From Flavobacteriales bacterium (GTDB lineage: Bacteria; Bacteroidota; Bacteroidia; Flavobacteriales_F; PHOS-HE28): a DNA stretch of 64,000 bases. Location: positions 1,054,001-1,118,000 of the forward strand of contig JADKHI010000001.1 of assembly GCA_016721825.1 (NCBI GenBank). The letters run 5' to 3'. Under the pieces are notes generated by a model. That model made no database searches. It was not told the DNA's origin and saw nothing but the letters and a program-made list of their open reading frames with translations. Shown piece after piece: positions 42,331 through 50,315 of this stretch. The position numbers were made by a program, and so were the translations under genes. Each line of letters begins with the position of its first letter. Within the stretch, counting starts at the first letter, position 1.

Positions 42331-42338
42331 TAACTTCG
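42331..42338 (+). promoter_or_regulatory. -7 box for a small secreted protein
   Basis: TAACTTCG, six bases before the ATG at 42345; leaderless mRNA expected. Confidence 0.55.
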
Positions 42339-42344
42339 CTTACG

Positions 42345-42767
42345 ATGCGAGCGTACACGGCCATCCCCCTCCTATCCGGGCTCGTGTTGGCGTGCGCAGC
42401 GTTCATACCCCACCAGGACAGTCGCATCGAGCAACTCCCCGGGACCACCTGGGCCGCCAGCTACTATCATTATCACGAGGACTGGACCTTCGTGAGCGCG
42501 GACAGCGTAGCCATCCGCACCGGGCAATGGGGTTGGTCCATGCCCGTGGACCCGAAGCTGATCGCTGCCGACAGCCTCTACCTCGGTGACCCGGAAGTGG
42601 TCGCCTACCGTCTCGAAGGCGATCACCTCACGCTGGACGTTCATGGCGATGGTGGGATGGACACCTTGACCTGGGATGGCGAGCGCTTCGTGTCGACCTG
42701 GATGTACACGTACGGACACGTGGTCCTCATCCAAGACGGGAACGCGGACTGCCAGATGCACGATTGA
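42345..42767 (+). CDS. Small exported protein, unknown function
   Basis: 140 residues from MRAYTAIPLLSGLVLACAAF, a signal peptide or lipoprotein signal ('VLAC'). The mature part has short beta-strand motifs ('TWAASYYHYHEDWTFVSAD', 'VVAYRLEGDHLTLDV') that resemble lipocalin-like domains in Bacteroidota. No catalytic residues are evident. It stands alone, divergent from the T9SS protein and convergent with the next gene. Confidence 0.7.
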   Translation: MRAYTAIPLLSGLVLACAAFIPHQDSRIEQLPGTTWAASYYHYHEDWTFVSADSVAIRTGQWGWSMPVDPKLIAADSLYLGDPEVVAYRLEGDHLTLDVHGDGGMDTLTWDGERFVSTWMYTYGHVVLIQDGNADCQMHD

Positions 42768-42788
42768 ACGCCGCTCGCCGAACGAGCC

Positions 42789-43670
42789 CTAAGCGGACCG
42801 CACCGGCATCACCTGCACCACCATCGCCGCCAATTCCTCGGCCGTCAACGCGTGATCGATGGCGCCTATGTTGTGCAAGCGTTCACTGACCGCCTGCAAG
42901 GCCTGTGTGTTCACCGTACCTGTGGTGTTCCAGCGAACGGAAGAGAACCATTCTGCGGCGGTGTTCACGGACATGCTGTAGCGCTGTGCGATGGTGTCCG
43001 CTACGTTCTTCTTCTCCATGAGGCCACGCGCTTGGTCGTGCAGTACACGCAAAAGCCTGCGCACCACATCGGCGGATGAGACCAGCACTTCGTTGCGCGC
43101 CACCACCATGAAGCAGGGCCAAGCCGGACGCACGGCATCCACACGCCGCAGAACTTCCTGTTCTACCCAACTGGCCGTGGTGCTCTGTTCCCACAGGAAG
43201 ACCATGGGCTCGCCTGTGGCCATGCGGTCCAAGGCACCCTGCAGGTCGTTCACGACGATGAAGTCCTTCTCGGTGGGTTGCCAGCCGTTCTGCTGCGCGT
43301 AGCTCATGGCCATCAGGTGGCTGCCCGAGTTGAAGCGGCTGATGGCGAAAGGCACGTTCTTCAGGTCCTTCGGGCTGCGCAGCTCGCTCTTGGCGCTCAC
43401 GTGCACGCCCCAGGTGAGCGGCGTGTCCACGTAGTTGCTCACGATGCGATTGGAGCTTCCGTTCACCATGTCGCGCACGGCACCTTCGGTCACCAGCACG
43501 GCCAGATCCACTTCGCCAGCGCGGAGCAGATCGCACATGGCCCCGGTGCCTTGCGGAACAGTGCGCCATTGCACGTCGATGCCGGCCCGCAGGAAGGCAC
43601 GACGCTCAAGCCCGAGCTGCCAGGGCAGGTTGAAGTGTTCCGGTACACCGGCGATGCGTAGGGTGGTCAT
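42789..43670 (-). CDS. Periplasmic-binding-protein-fold protein without signal peptide
   Basis: 293 residues. The fold is that of type 2 solute-binding proteins of the NMT1/THI5/SsuA kind: 'RIAGVPEHFNLPWQLGLERR' at the start, 'GTGAMCDLLRAGEVDLAVLV', 'LRSPKDLKNVPFAISRFNSG' and 'ALDRMATGEPMVFLWE'. It begins directly with the first strand, with no signal peptide or lipobox, so it should be cytoplasmic. No permease or ATPase gene is adjacent. It resembles the Ca3427-like group of stand-alone binding proteins found in bacteria and yeasts. Ligand unknown; homology to thiamin-precursor proteins is too general to assign one. Confidence 0.8.
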   Translation of the reverse strand: MTTLRIAGVPEHFNLPWQLGLERRAFLRAGIDVQWRTVPQGTGAMCDLLRAGEVDLAVLVTEGAVRDMVNGSSNRIVSNYVDTPLTWGVHVSAKSELRSPKDLKNVPFAISRFNSGSHLMAMSYAQQNGWQPTEKDFIVVNDLQGALDRMATGEPMVFLWEQSTTASWVEQEVLRRVDAVRPAWPCFMVVARNEVLVSSADVVRRLLRVLHDQARGLMEKKNVADTIAQRYSMSVNTAAEWFSSVRWNTTGTVNTQALQAVSERLHNIGAIDHALTAEELAAMVVQVMPVRSA

Positions 43671-43680
43671 CGAGTTCTAA

Positions 43681-43818
43681 GTGTCAAGTCTCGAGGGACA
43701 AGGTTCAAGTCTGAAGCTACGAGGGATCAGTGACAAGTTTGAAGTCCGTGAACAGCAAGTCCCAAGTGATCATGACCACTTGGGACTTGACACTTGCAAC
43801 TTGGTCCTTGCTCACTTC
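43681..43818. repeat. Large inverted array of 7-base words
   Basis: Left arm from 43685 in 7-base phase: CAAGTCT, CGAGGGA, CAAGGTT, CAAGTCT, GAAGCTA, CGAGGGA, TCAGTGA, CAAGTTT, GAAGTCC, GTGAACA, then after one base CAAGTCC, CAAGTGA. Right arm from 43777: CACTTGG, GACTTGA, CACTTGC, AACTTGG, TCCTTGC, TCACTTC. Central perfect stem of 13 bp (43756-43768 with 43777-43789, loop of 8), and an outer 10-bp match, 43681-43690 with 43784-43793. It fills the whole gap between the binding-protein gene and uxs, running into the uxs stop. Confidence 0.85.
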
Positions 43819-44912
43819 CGCACGTAACCCTCAAAGCTGTTGTGGTCCTTCTCGTGCAGCTCCTTGGCGGAAAGGCTCTTGAAGTAGGCGTAGGTGATCT
43901 TCAGGCCTTCGGCGCGGCTCACCTTGGGCTGCCACTTCAGCAGCTTCTTCGCGAGGGTGATGTCCGGCTGGCGCTGCATGGGATCGTCCTGCGGGAGCGG
44001 CTTGTACACCAGCTTCTGCTTGGTGCCGGTGAGCTTCACGATCTCCTCGGCGAACTGCTTGATGGTGATCTCCGCAGGGTTGCCGATGTTCACCGGGCCA
44101 GCATAGTCGCTCAGGAGCAAACGGTAGATGCCTTCGATCAGGTCGTCCACGTAGCAGAAGCTGCGCGTCTGGTTCCCCTTGCCGAAGATGGTGAGGTCCT
44201 CACCGCGCAACGCTTGACCGATGAAGGCTGGCAGCACCCGGCCGTCGTTCAGTCGCATGCGCGGACCGTAGGTATTGAAGATGCGCACCATGCGGGTCTC
44301 CACGCCGTGGTAGGTGTGGTAGGCCATGGTAATGGCCTCCTGGAAGCGCTTGGCCTCGTCGTACACACCCCGCGGACCCACGGTGTTCACGTGGCCCCAG
44401 TACTCCTCGTTCTGCGGGTGGACCTTGGGGTCTCCGTAGACCTCGCTGGTGCTGGCCACCAGGATGCGCGCGCCCTTGGCCTTGGCCAGACCGAGCAGGT
44501 TGTGCGTGCCCAGGGAGCTGACCTTCAGGGTCTGGATCGGGATCTTCAGGTAGTCGATCGGGCTGGCGGGGCTGGCGAAGTGCAGGATGTACTTCAGGTC
44601 GCCCGGCACATGCACGAAGGTGCTAACGTCGTGGTGGTAGAACTCAAAGTCCTCGCGCTTGAAGAGGTGCTCGATGTTCTTGAGACGGCCCGTGATCAGG
44701 TTGTCCATGGCGATCACATGGTAGCCCTCCTTCAGGAAACGATCGCAGAGGTGCGAACCCAGGAAGCCAGCGGCGCCGGTGATGAGGACGCGCTCCTTGG
44801 GCTTCTTCACCACGGCCAGCTTGGCGGCAGTTCTCTTCAAGGGCTTTGCAGCAGTCGCCTTCTTCGCAGGTGCTTTCGTAGGTTTCTTGGGCGCGGTGTT
44901 CTTCTTGGCCAT
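43812..44912 (-). CDS. UDP-glucuronate decarboxylase (UDP-xylose synthase) with basic N-terminal tail
   Basis: 366 residues. Residues about 42-355 form an extended SDR domain with 'ITGAAGFLGSHLCDRFL', 'DVSTF', 'HFASPASPIDYLKIPI', catalytic 'GVYDEAKRFQEAI' and 'RIFNTYGPRMRLNDGRVLPA', diagnostic of UXS. It oxidises and decarboxylates UDP-glucuronate to UDP-xylose. The first about 38 residues are an unusual Lys/Ala/Pro/Thr tail ('KKPTKAPAKKATAAKPLKR') like that at the C-terminus of L21 in this window. It follows ugd, which makes its substrate, after 60 bases in the degT-ugd-uxs operon. Confidence 0.95.
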   Translation of the reverse strand: MAKKNTAPKKPTKAPAKKATAAKPLKRTAAKLAVVKKPKERVLITGAAGFLGSHLCDRFLKEGYHVIAMDNLITGRLKNIEHLFKREDFEFYHHDVSTFVHVPGDLKYILHFASPASPIDYLKIPIQTLKVSSLGTHNLLGLAKAKGARILVASTSEVYGDPKVHPQNEEYWGHVNTVGPRGVYDEAKRFQEAITMAYHTYHGVETRMVRIFNTYGPRMRLNDGRVLPAFIGQALRGEDLTIFGKGNQTRSFCYVDDLIEGIYRLLLSDYAGPVNIGNPAEITIKQFAEEIVKLTGTKQKLVYKPLPQDDPMQRQPDITLAKKLLKWQPKVSRAEGLKITYAYFKSLSAKELHEKDHNSFEGYVRK

Positions 44913-44931
44913 GTTCGTTGTGTATCCGCAC

Positions 44932-44974
44932 GATCAACCCCGTGGGTCGACGCTACAGCGGCGTTTGGGTGATC
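44932..44974. repeat. Hairpin sharing a motif with 35244-35292
   Basis: GATCAACCC (44932-44940) pairs with GGGTGATC (44967-44974), one bulged A. Inside lies GTGGGTCGACGCTACAG leading to GGCGTT (44942-44965), matching 35269-35292 in 21 of 24 bases. It separates uxs from the ugd stop, which it overlaps. Confidence 0.65.
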
Positions 44975-46286
44975 AGGCGTTGACGACGTTCCTTCCGATG
45001 CTCACGTAGGTGAAGCCCTTCTCCTGCATCGTCTCCAATTCGTAGAGGTTGCGGCCGTCGAAGATCACGGGCTGCTTCAGGCTGCCTTTCACGCGCTCCA
45101 TGTCCGGCGTGCGGAACTCGGCCCATTCGGTGCAGATGATCAGCGCGTCGGCGCCGGTGAGGGCGTCGTACTCATCATGCGCATAGCGGATGATGTCGCC
45201 CTTCATCTTCTGCACGTTCTTCATGCCCTCGGGGTCGAAGGCGGCAACGGTGGCCCCCTCCTTCAGCAGGGCGTCGATCATGTACAAGGCAGGTGCCTCA
45301 CGGATGTCGTCGGTGTCGGGCTTGAAGGCCAGGCCCCACATGGCGAAGTGCTTGCCTTTCAACGAGCCACCATAGTGCTTCTTGATCTTGGGCATGAGGG
45401 CGGTCTTCTGCTCCTCGTTCACCTTCATCACGCTCTCGATGATCTGGAATTCGTAGCCCGCTTCCTTGCCGCTCTTGGCCAAGGCCTGCACGTCCTTGGG
45501 GAAGCACGAGCCACCGTAGCCGATGCCGGGGAACAGGAAGCGCTTGCCGATGCGGCTGTCGCTGCCCATGCCGATGCGCACCTTGTCCACGTCGGCGCCG
45601 ACGGCCTCGCAGAAGTTCGCGATCTCGTTCATGAAGGTGATCTTGGCCGCGAGGAAGGCATTGGCCGCGTACTTCGTGAGCTCAGCGCTGCGCTCGTCCA
45701 TGAAGATGATCGGGTTGCCCTGGCGGACGAAGGGCTTGTAGAGCTCCTCCATCAGCTTGCGCGCACGCTCACTGCTGGTACCCACCACCACGCGGTCGGG
45801 TTTCAGGAAGTCATCCACGGCGAAACCTTCACGCAGGAACTCGGGGTTGCTGACCACATCGAATTCGACCTTGGCGTGCTTCTTCACCGCAGCGGTCACC
45901 TTCTCGGCAGTACCTACGGGCACGGTGCTCTTGTCCACGAGCACCTTGTAGTCGGTCATCAGCTTCCCGATGTCGGCGGCGGCGTTCAGCACGTAGCTGA
46001 GATCGGCGCTGCCATCCTCCCCGGGAGGCGTGGGCAACGCGAGGAAGACGATCTGCGCCTTCTCCAGTGCTTCGGCCAGGTCGGTGGTGAAACGCAAGCG
46101 GCCCTGACGGATGTTCCGCTCGAAGAGCACATCCAGGTGTGGCTCATAGATCGGGACCTTCCCGTCCTTCATCAGCTGCACCTTCTCGGCGTTGATGTCC
46201 ACACAGACCACATTGTTGCCGGTCTCGGCGAAGCACGTGCCCGTTACGAGGCCGACGTATCCTGTTCCTACTACTGCGATGTTCAT
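44973..46286 (-). CDS. ugd: UDP-glucose 6-dehydrogenase
   Basis: 437 residues. NAD-binding 'VVGTGYVGLVTGTCFAETG' at the N-terminus, 'STVPVGTAEKV', 'SNPEFLREGFAVDDF', catalytic cysteine in 'GIGYGGSCFPKDVQAL' and C-terminal 'GLAFKPDTDDIREAP'. It oxidises UDP-glucose twice to UDP-glucuronate, the substrate of the downstream UXS. It is clearly different from the UDP-HexNAc dehydrogenase at 38.2 kb. The 42-base gap to the upstream DegT gene contains a GCGGGAA/TTCCCGC palindrome (46302-46317). Confidence 0.97.
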   Translation of the reverse strand: MNIAVVGTGYVGLVTGTCFAETGNNVVCVDINAEKVQLMKDGKVPIYEPHLDVLFERNIRQGRLRFTTDLAEALEKAQIVFLALPTPPGEDGSADLSYVLNAAADIGKLMTDYKVLVDKSTVPVGTAEKVTAAVKKHAKVEFDVVSNPEFLREGFAVDDFLKPDRVVVGTSSERARKLMEELYKPFVRQGNPIIFMDERSAELTKYAANAFLAAKITFMNEIANFCEAVGADVDKVRIGMGSDSRIGKRFLFPGIGYGGSCFPKDVQALAKSGKEAGYEFQIIESVMKVNEEQKTALMPKIKKHYGGSLKGKHFAMWGLAFKPDTDDIREAPALYMIDALLKEGATVAAFDPEGMKNVQKMKGDIIRYAHDEYDALTGADALIICTEWAEFRTPDMERVKGSLKQPVIFDGRNLYELETMQEKGFTYVSIGRNVVNA

Positions 46287-46328
46287 GGGGTGGTGGTCGG
46301 AGCGGGAAACTTCCCGCCCTTACTGGTT

Positions 46329-47459
46329 TTACTGGTTGAAATAGCTCTTCACCGTCGCGGTGATGTGAGCGAGTTGTTCGTTGTCGAGCTCGGTGCTCAT
46401 GGGGAGGCTGAGCACTTCGTGCGTGAGCTGTTCGGTAACCGGCAAGGAACCTTCGGGGAAGCGCTCCGTGCGGAAGGCGTTCTGCAAGTGGCAGGGCACC
46501 GGGTAGTAGATCATGGCCGGAACACCGTTCGCTTCGAGGTGCTGCTTCAGACCATCGCGATGGCCGCCGGTCACACGCAGCGTGTACTGGTGGAAGACAT
46601 GATCGCTGTGCGCGCTGCGCTCCGGTGTGGTTATGTGCTCCAGACCGGCGAAGGCAGTGTCGTAGTGCGTGGCAGCGGCATTGCGCGCTGCGGCGTAAGC
46701 GTCCAGGTTGCGCAACTTGATGCGTAGCACGGCGGCCTGTAGGGAGTCCAGCCGGCTGTTCACGCCGATGACCTCGTGGTAGTAACGCACATCACTGCCG
46801 TGGTTGCACACGCGGCGCAGCTTCTTCGCGATGGCCTCGTCGTTGGTGAACAGCGCACCACCATCACCATAGCAGCCCAGGTTCTTGCTGGGGAAGAAGC
46901 TGGTGGTGCCGATGTGGCCGATGGTGCCGCTCTTGCGTTTCGTGCCGTCCGCTGCGGTGTGGTCCCCGCCGATGGCCTGGCAGTTGTCCTCGATCACGAA
47001 GAGCTTGTGCTCGTTGGCGATGGCCATGATGGCGTCCATGTCGGCGGTCTGGCCGAACAGGTGCACGGGCACGATCGCCTTGGTCCTGGGCGTGATCTTG
47101 CGGCGGATGTCGGCCGGGTCGATGTTGAAGGTGCCCGGCAGCACATCGGCGAACACCGGGGTGATGCCCAGGAGCGCCACCACTTCCACCGTGGCCACGA
47201 AGGTGAAGGAGCAAGTAATGACCTCGTCGCCGGGCTTGAGGCCCAGGGCCATCATGGCGATCTGCAGAGCGTCGGTGCCGTTGGCGCAACCGATCACGTG
47301 CTTCGCTCCGAGGTAAGTGCCCAGCTCCTGCTCGAAGCTCTTCACTTCGGGACCGTTGATGAACGCGGCCGTGTCGATCACACGCTGCATCGCGGCATCC
47401 ACTTCAGGCTTGATCTTCTGGTACTGGCCGACAAGGTCGACCATCTGGATGGGCTTCAT
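46329..47459 (-). CDS. DegT/DnrJ/EryC1 aminotransferase, WlbC/WbpE type
   Basis: 376 residues from MKPIQMVDLVGQYQKIKPEV. PLP-dependent sugar aminotransferase: 'GCANGTDALQIAMMALGLKP', 'PVHLFGQTADMDAI', 'IEDNCQAIGG', Schiff-base lysine in 'TTSFFPSKNLGCYGDGGA', and 'VNSRLDSLQAAVLRIKL'. The opening 'MVDLVGQY.KIKPE' is typical of WbpE, which transaminates the 3-keto product of WbpB. It thus completes, with the three genes at 38-41 kb, a four-enzyme route to UDP-GlcNAc3NAcA, though it lies in a separate operon with ugd and uxs. The longer frame upstream crosses the promoter and is rejected. Confidence 0.92.
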   Translation of the reverse strand: MKPIQMVDLVGQYQKIKPEVDAAMQRVIDTAAFINGPEVKSFEQELGTYLGAKHVIGCANGTDALQIAMMALGLKPGDEVITCSFTFVATVEVVALLGITPVFADVLPGTFNIDPADIRRKITPRTKAIVPVHLFGQTADMDAIMAIANEHKLFVIEDNCQAIGGDHTAADGTKRKSGTIGHIGTTSFFPSKNLGCYGDGGALFTNDEAIAKKLRRVCNHGSDVRYYHEVIGVNSRLDSLQAAVLRIKLRNLDAYAAARNAAATHYDTAFAGLEHITTPERSAHSDHVFHQYTLRVTGGHRDGLKQHLEANGVPAMIYYPVPCHLQNAFRTERFPEGSLPVTEQLTHEVLSLPMSTELDNEQLAHITATVKSYFNQ

Positions 47460-47507
47460 GCGTGTGCGCTGGCAGTGTAAGGCACCGGCGCTGCGGCCGG
47501 GCGGCCG

Positions 47508-47515
47508 CGAAGATA
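47508..47515 (-). promoter_or_regulatory. -7 box for the degT-ugd-uxs operon
   Basis: TATCTTCG on the minus strand, fused to GCGGCCGC (47501-47508) exactly as before atpD and metK; 48 bases before the DegT start. Confidence 0.6.
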
Positions 47516-47586
47516 ACCACCTGAGGCAGGCAACGTCAGGCCCTTTCCTCGATCCCACATACCAAGGGCCCAATCAACCCCGTACT

Positions 47587-47594
47587 TACCTTCG
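47587..47594 (+). promoter_or_regulatory. -7 box for the barrel protein-waaA operon
   Basis: TACCTTCG, seven bases before the ATG at 47602; very short or no leader. Confidence 0.6.
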
Positions 47595-47601
47595 CCGACC
47601 C

Positions 47602-48363
47602 ATGCGCTGGACCCCTTCATTCCTTCTGGTGTGCACCTTGATGCTTGTGCAGGAAGCCTCCTACGCACAAGGCAACGTCAGGGATACCTCCATCGCCATG
47701 GTGCAGGTCACGGCCAGCTATGCCTACCAGCTGCCCACGGGCGACATGGCCTTGCGCTTCGGCTCCAACAACAACATCGGCCTGGGTACCTGCTACAAGT
47801 TCCGCAGCAACTACATGGTCGGCGCGGAGGGCTCCTTCATCTTCGGCAACAAGATCAACGAGAGCAACATGCTGAAAGGCCTGCTCACCGCCGATGATCA
47901 AGTGCTGGACCAGGACGGCTACCCCGCCACCGTGTTCCTGTACGAGCGGGGCTACACGGTGATGGCCTATGTAGGCAAGATCATCCCTGTGGCCGGTCCC
48001 AACCCCAACAGCGGCCTGTTGATCAAGCTGGGCGGTGGCTACATGCGTCACAAGATCCGCATCGAGACCCAAGAGAACGTCGTGCCCCAGCTGGAAGGCG
48101 AATACCTCAAGGGTTACGACCGGCTCGCGGCGGGACCTGCGGCGCTCCTCTTCTTCGGCTACCAGCACATCAGCAGCAACAGGCTCATCAACTTCCAGAT
48201 CGGCTTCGAATCGATGTTGGGCTTTACGCAAGGGCTACGCCCGTACAACTTCGACACCGGCCGGGCCGACACCGGCATGCGCTTCGATGGGCTCAACGGC
48301 TTCCGCTTCGGCTGGACGCTGCCCATCTACCGCCGCAACGACGACACCTTCTACATCCGCTGA
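47602..48363 (+). CDS. Outer-membrane beta-barrel protein
   Basis: 253 residues from MRWTPSFLLVCTLMLVQEASYAQ, a signal peptide. The mature part is an eight- to ten-strand barrel by pattern: alternating residues with 'GLGTCYKFRSNYMVGAEGSF', 'LIKLGGGYMRHKIRIE' and 'LINFQIGFESMLGFT'. It ends 'FRFGWTLPIYRRNDDTFYIR'. It belongs to the loosely defined outer-membrane barrel proteins of Bacteroidota; no function is assigned. Its stop overlaps the waaA start by one base, so the two are translated from the same mRNA. Confidence 0.82.
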   Translation: MRWTPSFLLVCTLMLVQEASYAQGNVRDTSIAMVQVTASYAYQLPTGDMALRFGSNNNIGLGTCYKFRSNYMVGAEGSFIFGNKINESNMLKGLLTADDQVLDQDGYPATVFLYERGYTVMAYVGKIIPVAGPNPNSGLLIKLGGGYMRHKIRIETQENVVPQLEGEYLKGYDRLAAGPAALLFFGYQHISSNRLINFQIGFESMLGFTQGLRPYNFDTGRADTGMRFDGLNGFRFGWTLPIYRRNDDTFYIR

Positions 48364-49655
48364 TGCCATTGCTCACGGACACGGCCACGGGGCTTTACCA
48401 CCTCGCCGTGCGCCTGGCCGCGCCTTTCAACCCCAAGGCCAGGCAATGGGTGGATGGCCGCAAAGGCCTGTGGCAACGGTTGGAAGCGAAGCGCGAGGCC
48501 CTGCATGGTTGCCTCTGGATGCATTGCGCCAGCGTGGGCGAGTTCGAGCAAGGCAGGCCCGTGCTGGAGGCCATCAAGCGGGAACATCCCGACCTGCCGG
48601 TGCTCCTCACCTTCTTCAGCCCCAGCGGCTACGAGGCGCGCAAGGACTTTCCCCTGGCCACACACGTGGACTATTTGCCGCTCGATTCCGCTGGGAACGC
48701 GAAGCGCCTGGTACACCTGTTGAACCCCAAGGTCGCCCTCTGGGTGAAGTACGAGTTCTGGCAGCACCACCTGAAGGCCTTGCACAACGCTGGCGTACCC
48801 ACCTTCTTGATCAGCGCCATCTTCCGGCCCGAACAGCCCTTCTTCCGCTGGTACGGCGGCGCCTGGCGGAACATGCTCGCGTGCTTCGCGCAGCTCTTCG
48901 TACAGGATGAGCGCTCCAAGGAACTCCTGAATGGCATTGGCGTGGCCAACGTGACCGTTGGGGGCGACACGCGCTTCGATCGGGTGCTGGCGATCGTGAA
49001 GGCGAATGAAGATCTGGCTCCTGCGCAGGCCTTCCGCGCTTCGAACAAGGGTCTCGTGCTGATCTGCGGCAGCACCTGGCCTGCGGATGAGGACCTGCTC
49101 CTGAAGGCACTGGCAAACGTGAAGGACAAGCTGCGGATCGTGGTCGCTCCGCACGAACTGACCACCGCGCACCTGCAAGCCGTTGAGGCCGGCTTCCCGA
49201 AACCGCTGGTGTTGTGGAGCGAACTGGAAGGCTCCCAAGGCTCAGGTCTTCCGCACGGGATCCGCACGGCGTTGGTGGACCGCATGGGCCTGCTGGCAAG
49301 GCTCTACCGCTACGGTGACATCGCCTACGTCGGAGGCGGTTTCGGCGACGGCATCCACAGCCTGCTTGAAGCGGCCGCGTGGGGTAAGCCTGTGATCTTC
49401 GGTCCGCGCCACACCAAGTTCGCCGAGGCCAAGGGATTGATCAACGCCGGTGGCGGTTTCGAGGTGCGCAACGCGGAGGAGCTACGCGCCGTGTTGGAGA
49501 AGTTGCTCACGGATCCCACTGCACGTGCTGAAGCATCGGAGGCGGCCGGGCGTTATGCGCGGGAATATGGGGGGGCCACGGAACGTATTGTCAAGGTGAT
49601 AGCGCCAAGTCTCAGAGCCTCCGCTCCTATCTTCGGCGCACCACCATGGGCCTGA
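48363..49655 (+). CDS. waaA: 3-deoxy-D-manno-octulosonic acid (KDO) transferase
   Basis: 430 residues, GT-B fold. N-terminal 'WMHCASVGEFEQGRPVLEAI' holds the catalytic glutamate; 'LTFFSPSGYEARKDF', 'VKYEFWQHHLKAL', 'LLICGSTWPADEDLL', 'VAPHELT', and 'YVGGGFGDGIHSLLEAAAWG' with 'GPRHTKFAEA' are diagnostic. It attaches KDO to lipid A precursor on the cytoplasmic side of the inner membrane. Its last 10 codons overlap the promoter and start of the next gene. Confidence 0.96.
   Translation: MPLLTDTATGLYHLAVRLAAPFNPKARQWVDGRKGLWQRLEAKREALHGCLWMHCASVGEFEQGRPVLEAIKREHPDLPVLLTFFSPSGYEARKDFPLATHVDYLPLDSAGNAKRLVHLLNPKVALWVKYEFWQHHLKALHNAGVPTFLISAIFRPEQPFFRWYGGAWRNMLACFAQLFVQDERSKELLNGIGVANVTVGGDTRFDRVLAIVKANEDLAPAQAFRASNKGLVLICGSTWPADEDLLLKALANVKDKLRIVVAPHELTTAHLQAVEAGFPKPLVLWSELEGSQGSGLPHGIRTALVDRMGLLARLYRYGDIAYVGGGFGDGIHSLLEAAAWGKPVIFGPRHTKFAEAKGLINAGGGFEVRNAEELRAVLEKLLTDPTARAEASEAAGRYAREYGGATERIVKVIAPSLRASAPIFGAPPWA
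49628..49635 (+). promoter_or_regulatory. -7 box inside the waaA 3' end
   Basis: TATCTTCG, 10 bases before the methyltransferase ATG at 49646, lying within the waaA coding sequence. Confidence 0.5.
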
Positions 49656-50302
49656 ACGACATTTCCGGAAAACGCTCGCTGCTCTCCTATGCGAAAGTGC
49701 AGCGCTTCATCTCCAGCGTGATCCGCAACAAGCGGATGTTCTTCTCGAAGAACGCGAGCACACTTCCCTACCTGAACATCGGCTGCGGCATGTTCCCCGA
49801 ACCGGGCCTGGTGAACGTGGACTGGCATTGGTGCCCTGGCGTGGATGTGGTCTGCGACCTGCGCAAGCCCTATCCCTTTCCGACGGACCGCTTCGAGGGC
49901 ATCTACTGCGAGCACGTGATCGACGGCATGCCCAAGGCCTACTTCAAGCCGAACCTGAAGGAGATGCACCGCGTGCTGAAACCGGGCGGTACGCTGCGCA
50001 TCATCTTCTGCAACAGCGAGCTCTATGTCGATGCCTACGTGAAGCGTCGCCAGGACCCGACCTACGAGATGCCCTTCTTCAATGACCGTGGCCATCGCAC
50101 CGGCATGGAGGCGCTGGACTGGATCTTCCACCACTGGACGCACAAGACGCTCGTCGACTTCGAGACCCTGTCCTTGTACCTTAAGGAAGCCGGCTTCCGC
50201 GAAGTGAAGCGCGTGGGCTACCGCGAAGGCCGCATCCCTGCCTTGCTGCGCGACCAAGTGAGCCGTGCGCCGGAAAGCCTCTATGTGGAGGCGGTGAAGT
50301 GA
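49646..50302 (+). CDS. Class I SAM-dependent methyltransferase
   Basis: 218 residues. Motif I 'LNIGCGMFPEPGLVNVDW' (about 43-60), then 'FEGIYCEHVIDGM' and 'EMHRVLKPGGTLRIIF' (post-II motif), typical of Methyltransf_11-like enzymes. It follows waaA with a 10-base overlap. Similar genes near lipopolysaccharide genes often act on surface sugars, but the substrate cannot be read from the sequence. Confidence 0.85.
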   Translation: MGLNDISGKRSLLSYAKVQRFISSVIRNKRMFFSKNASTLPYLNIGCGMFPEPGLVNVDWHWCPGVDVVCDLRKPYPFPTDRFEGIYCEHVIDGMPKAYFKPNLKEMHRVLKPGGTLRIIFCNSELYVDAYVKRRQDPTYEMPFFNDRGHRTGMEALDWIFHHWTHKTLVDFETLSLYLKEAGFREVKRVGYREGRIPALLRDQVSRAPESLYVEAVK

Positions 50303-50315
50303 GCGGCGGAAAGCC

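Noticed and set aside
43681..43818. CRISPR array
   Set aside because: Units are 7 bases with no unique spacers of 30-40 bases, and the two halves are inverted.
45177..46727. Open frame of about 516 codons antisense to ugd and the DegT gene
   Set aside because: Same His/Val-rich composition and no domain; both genes on the other strand have full family signatures.
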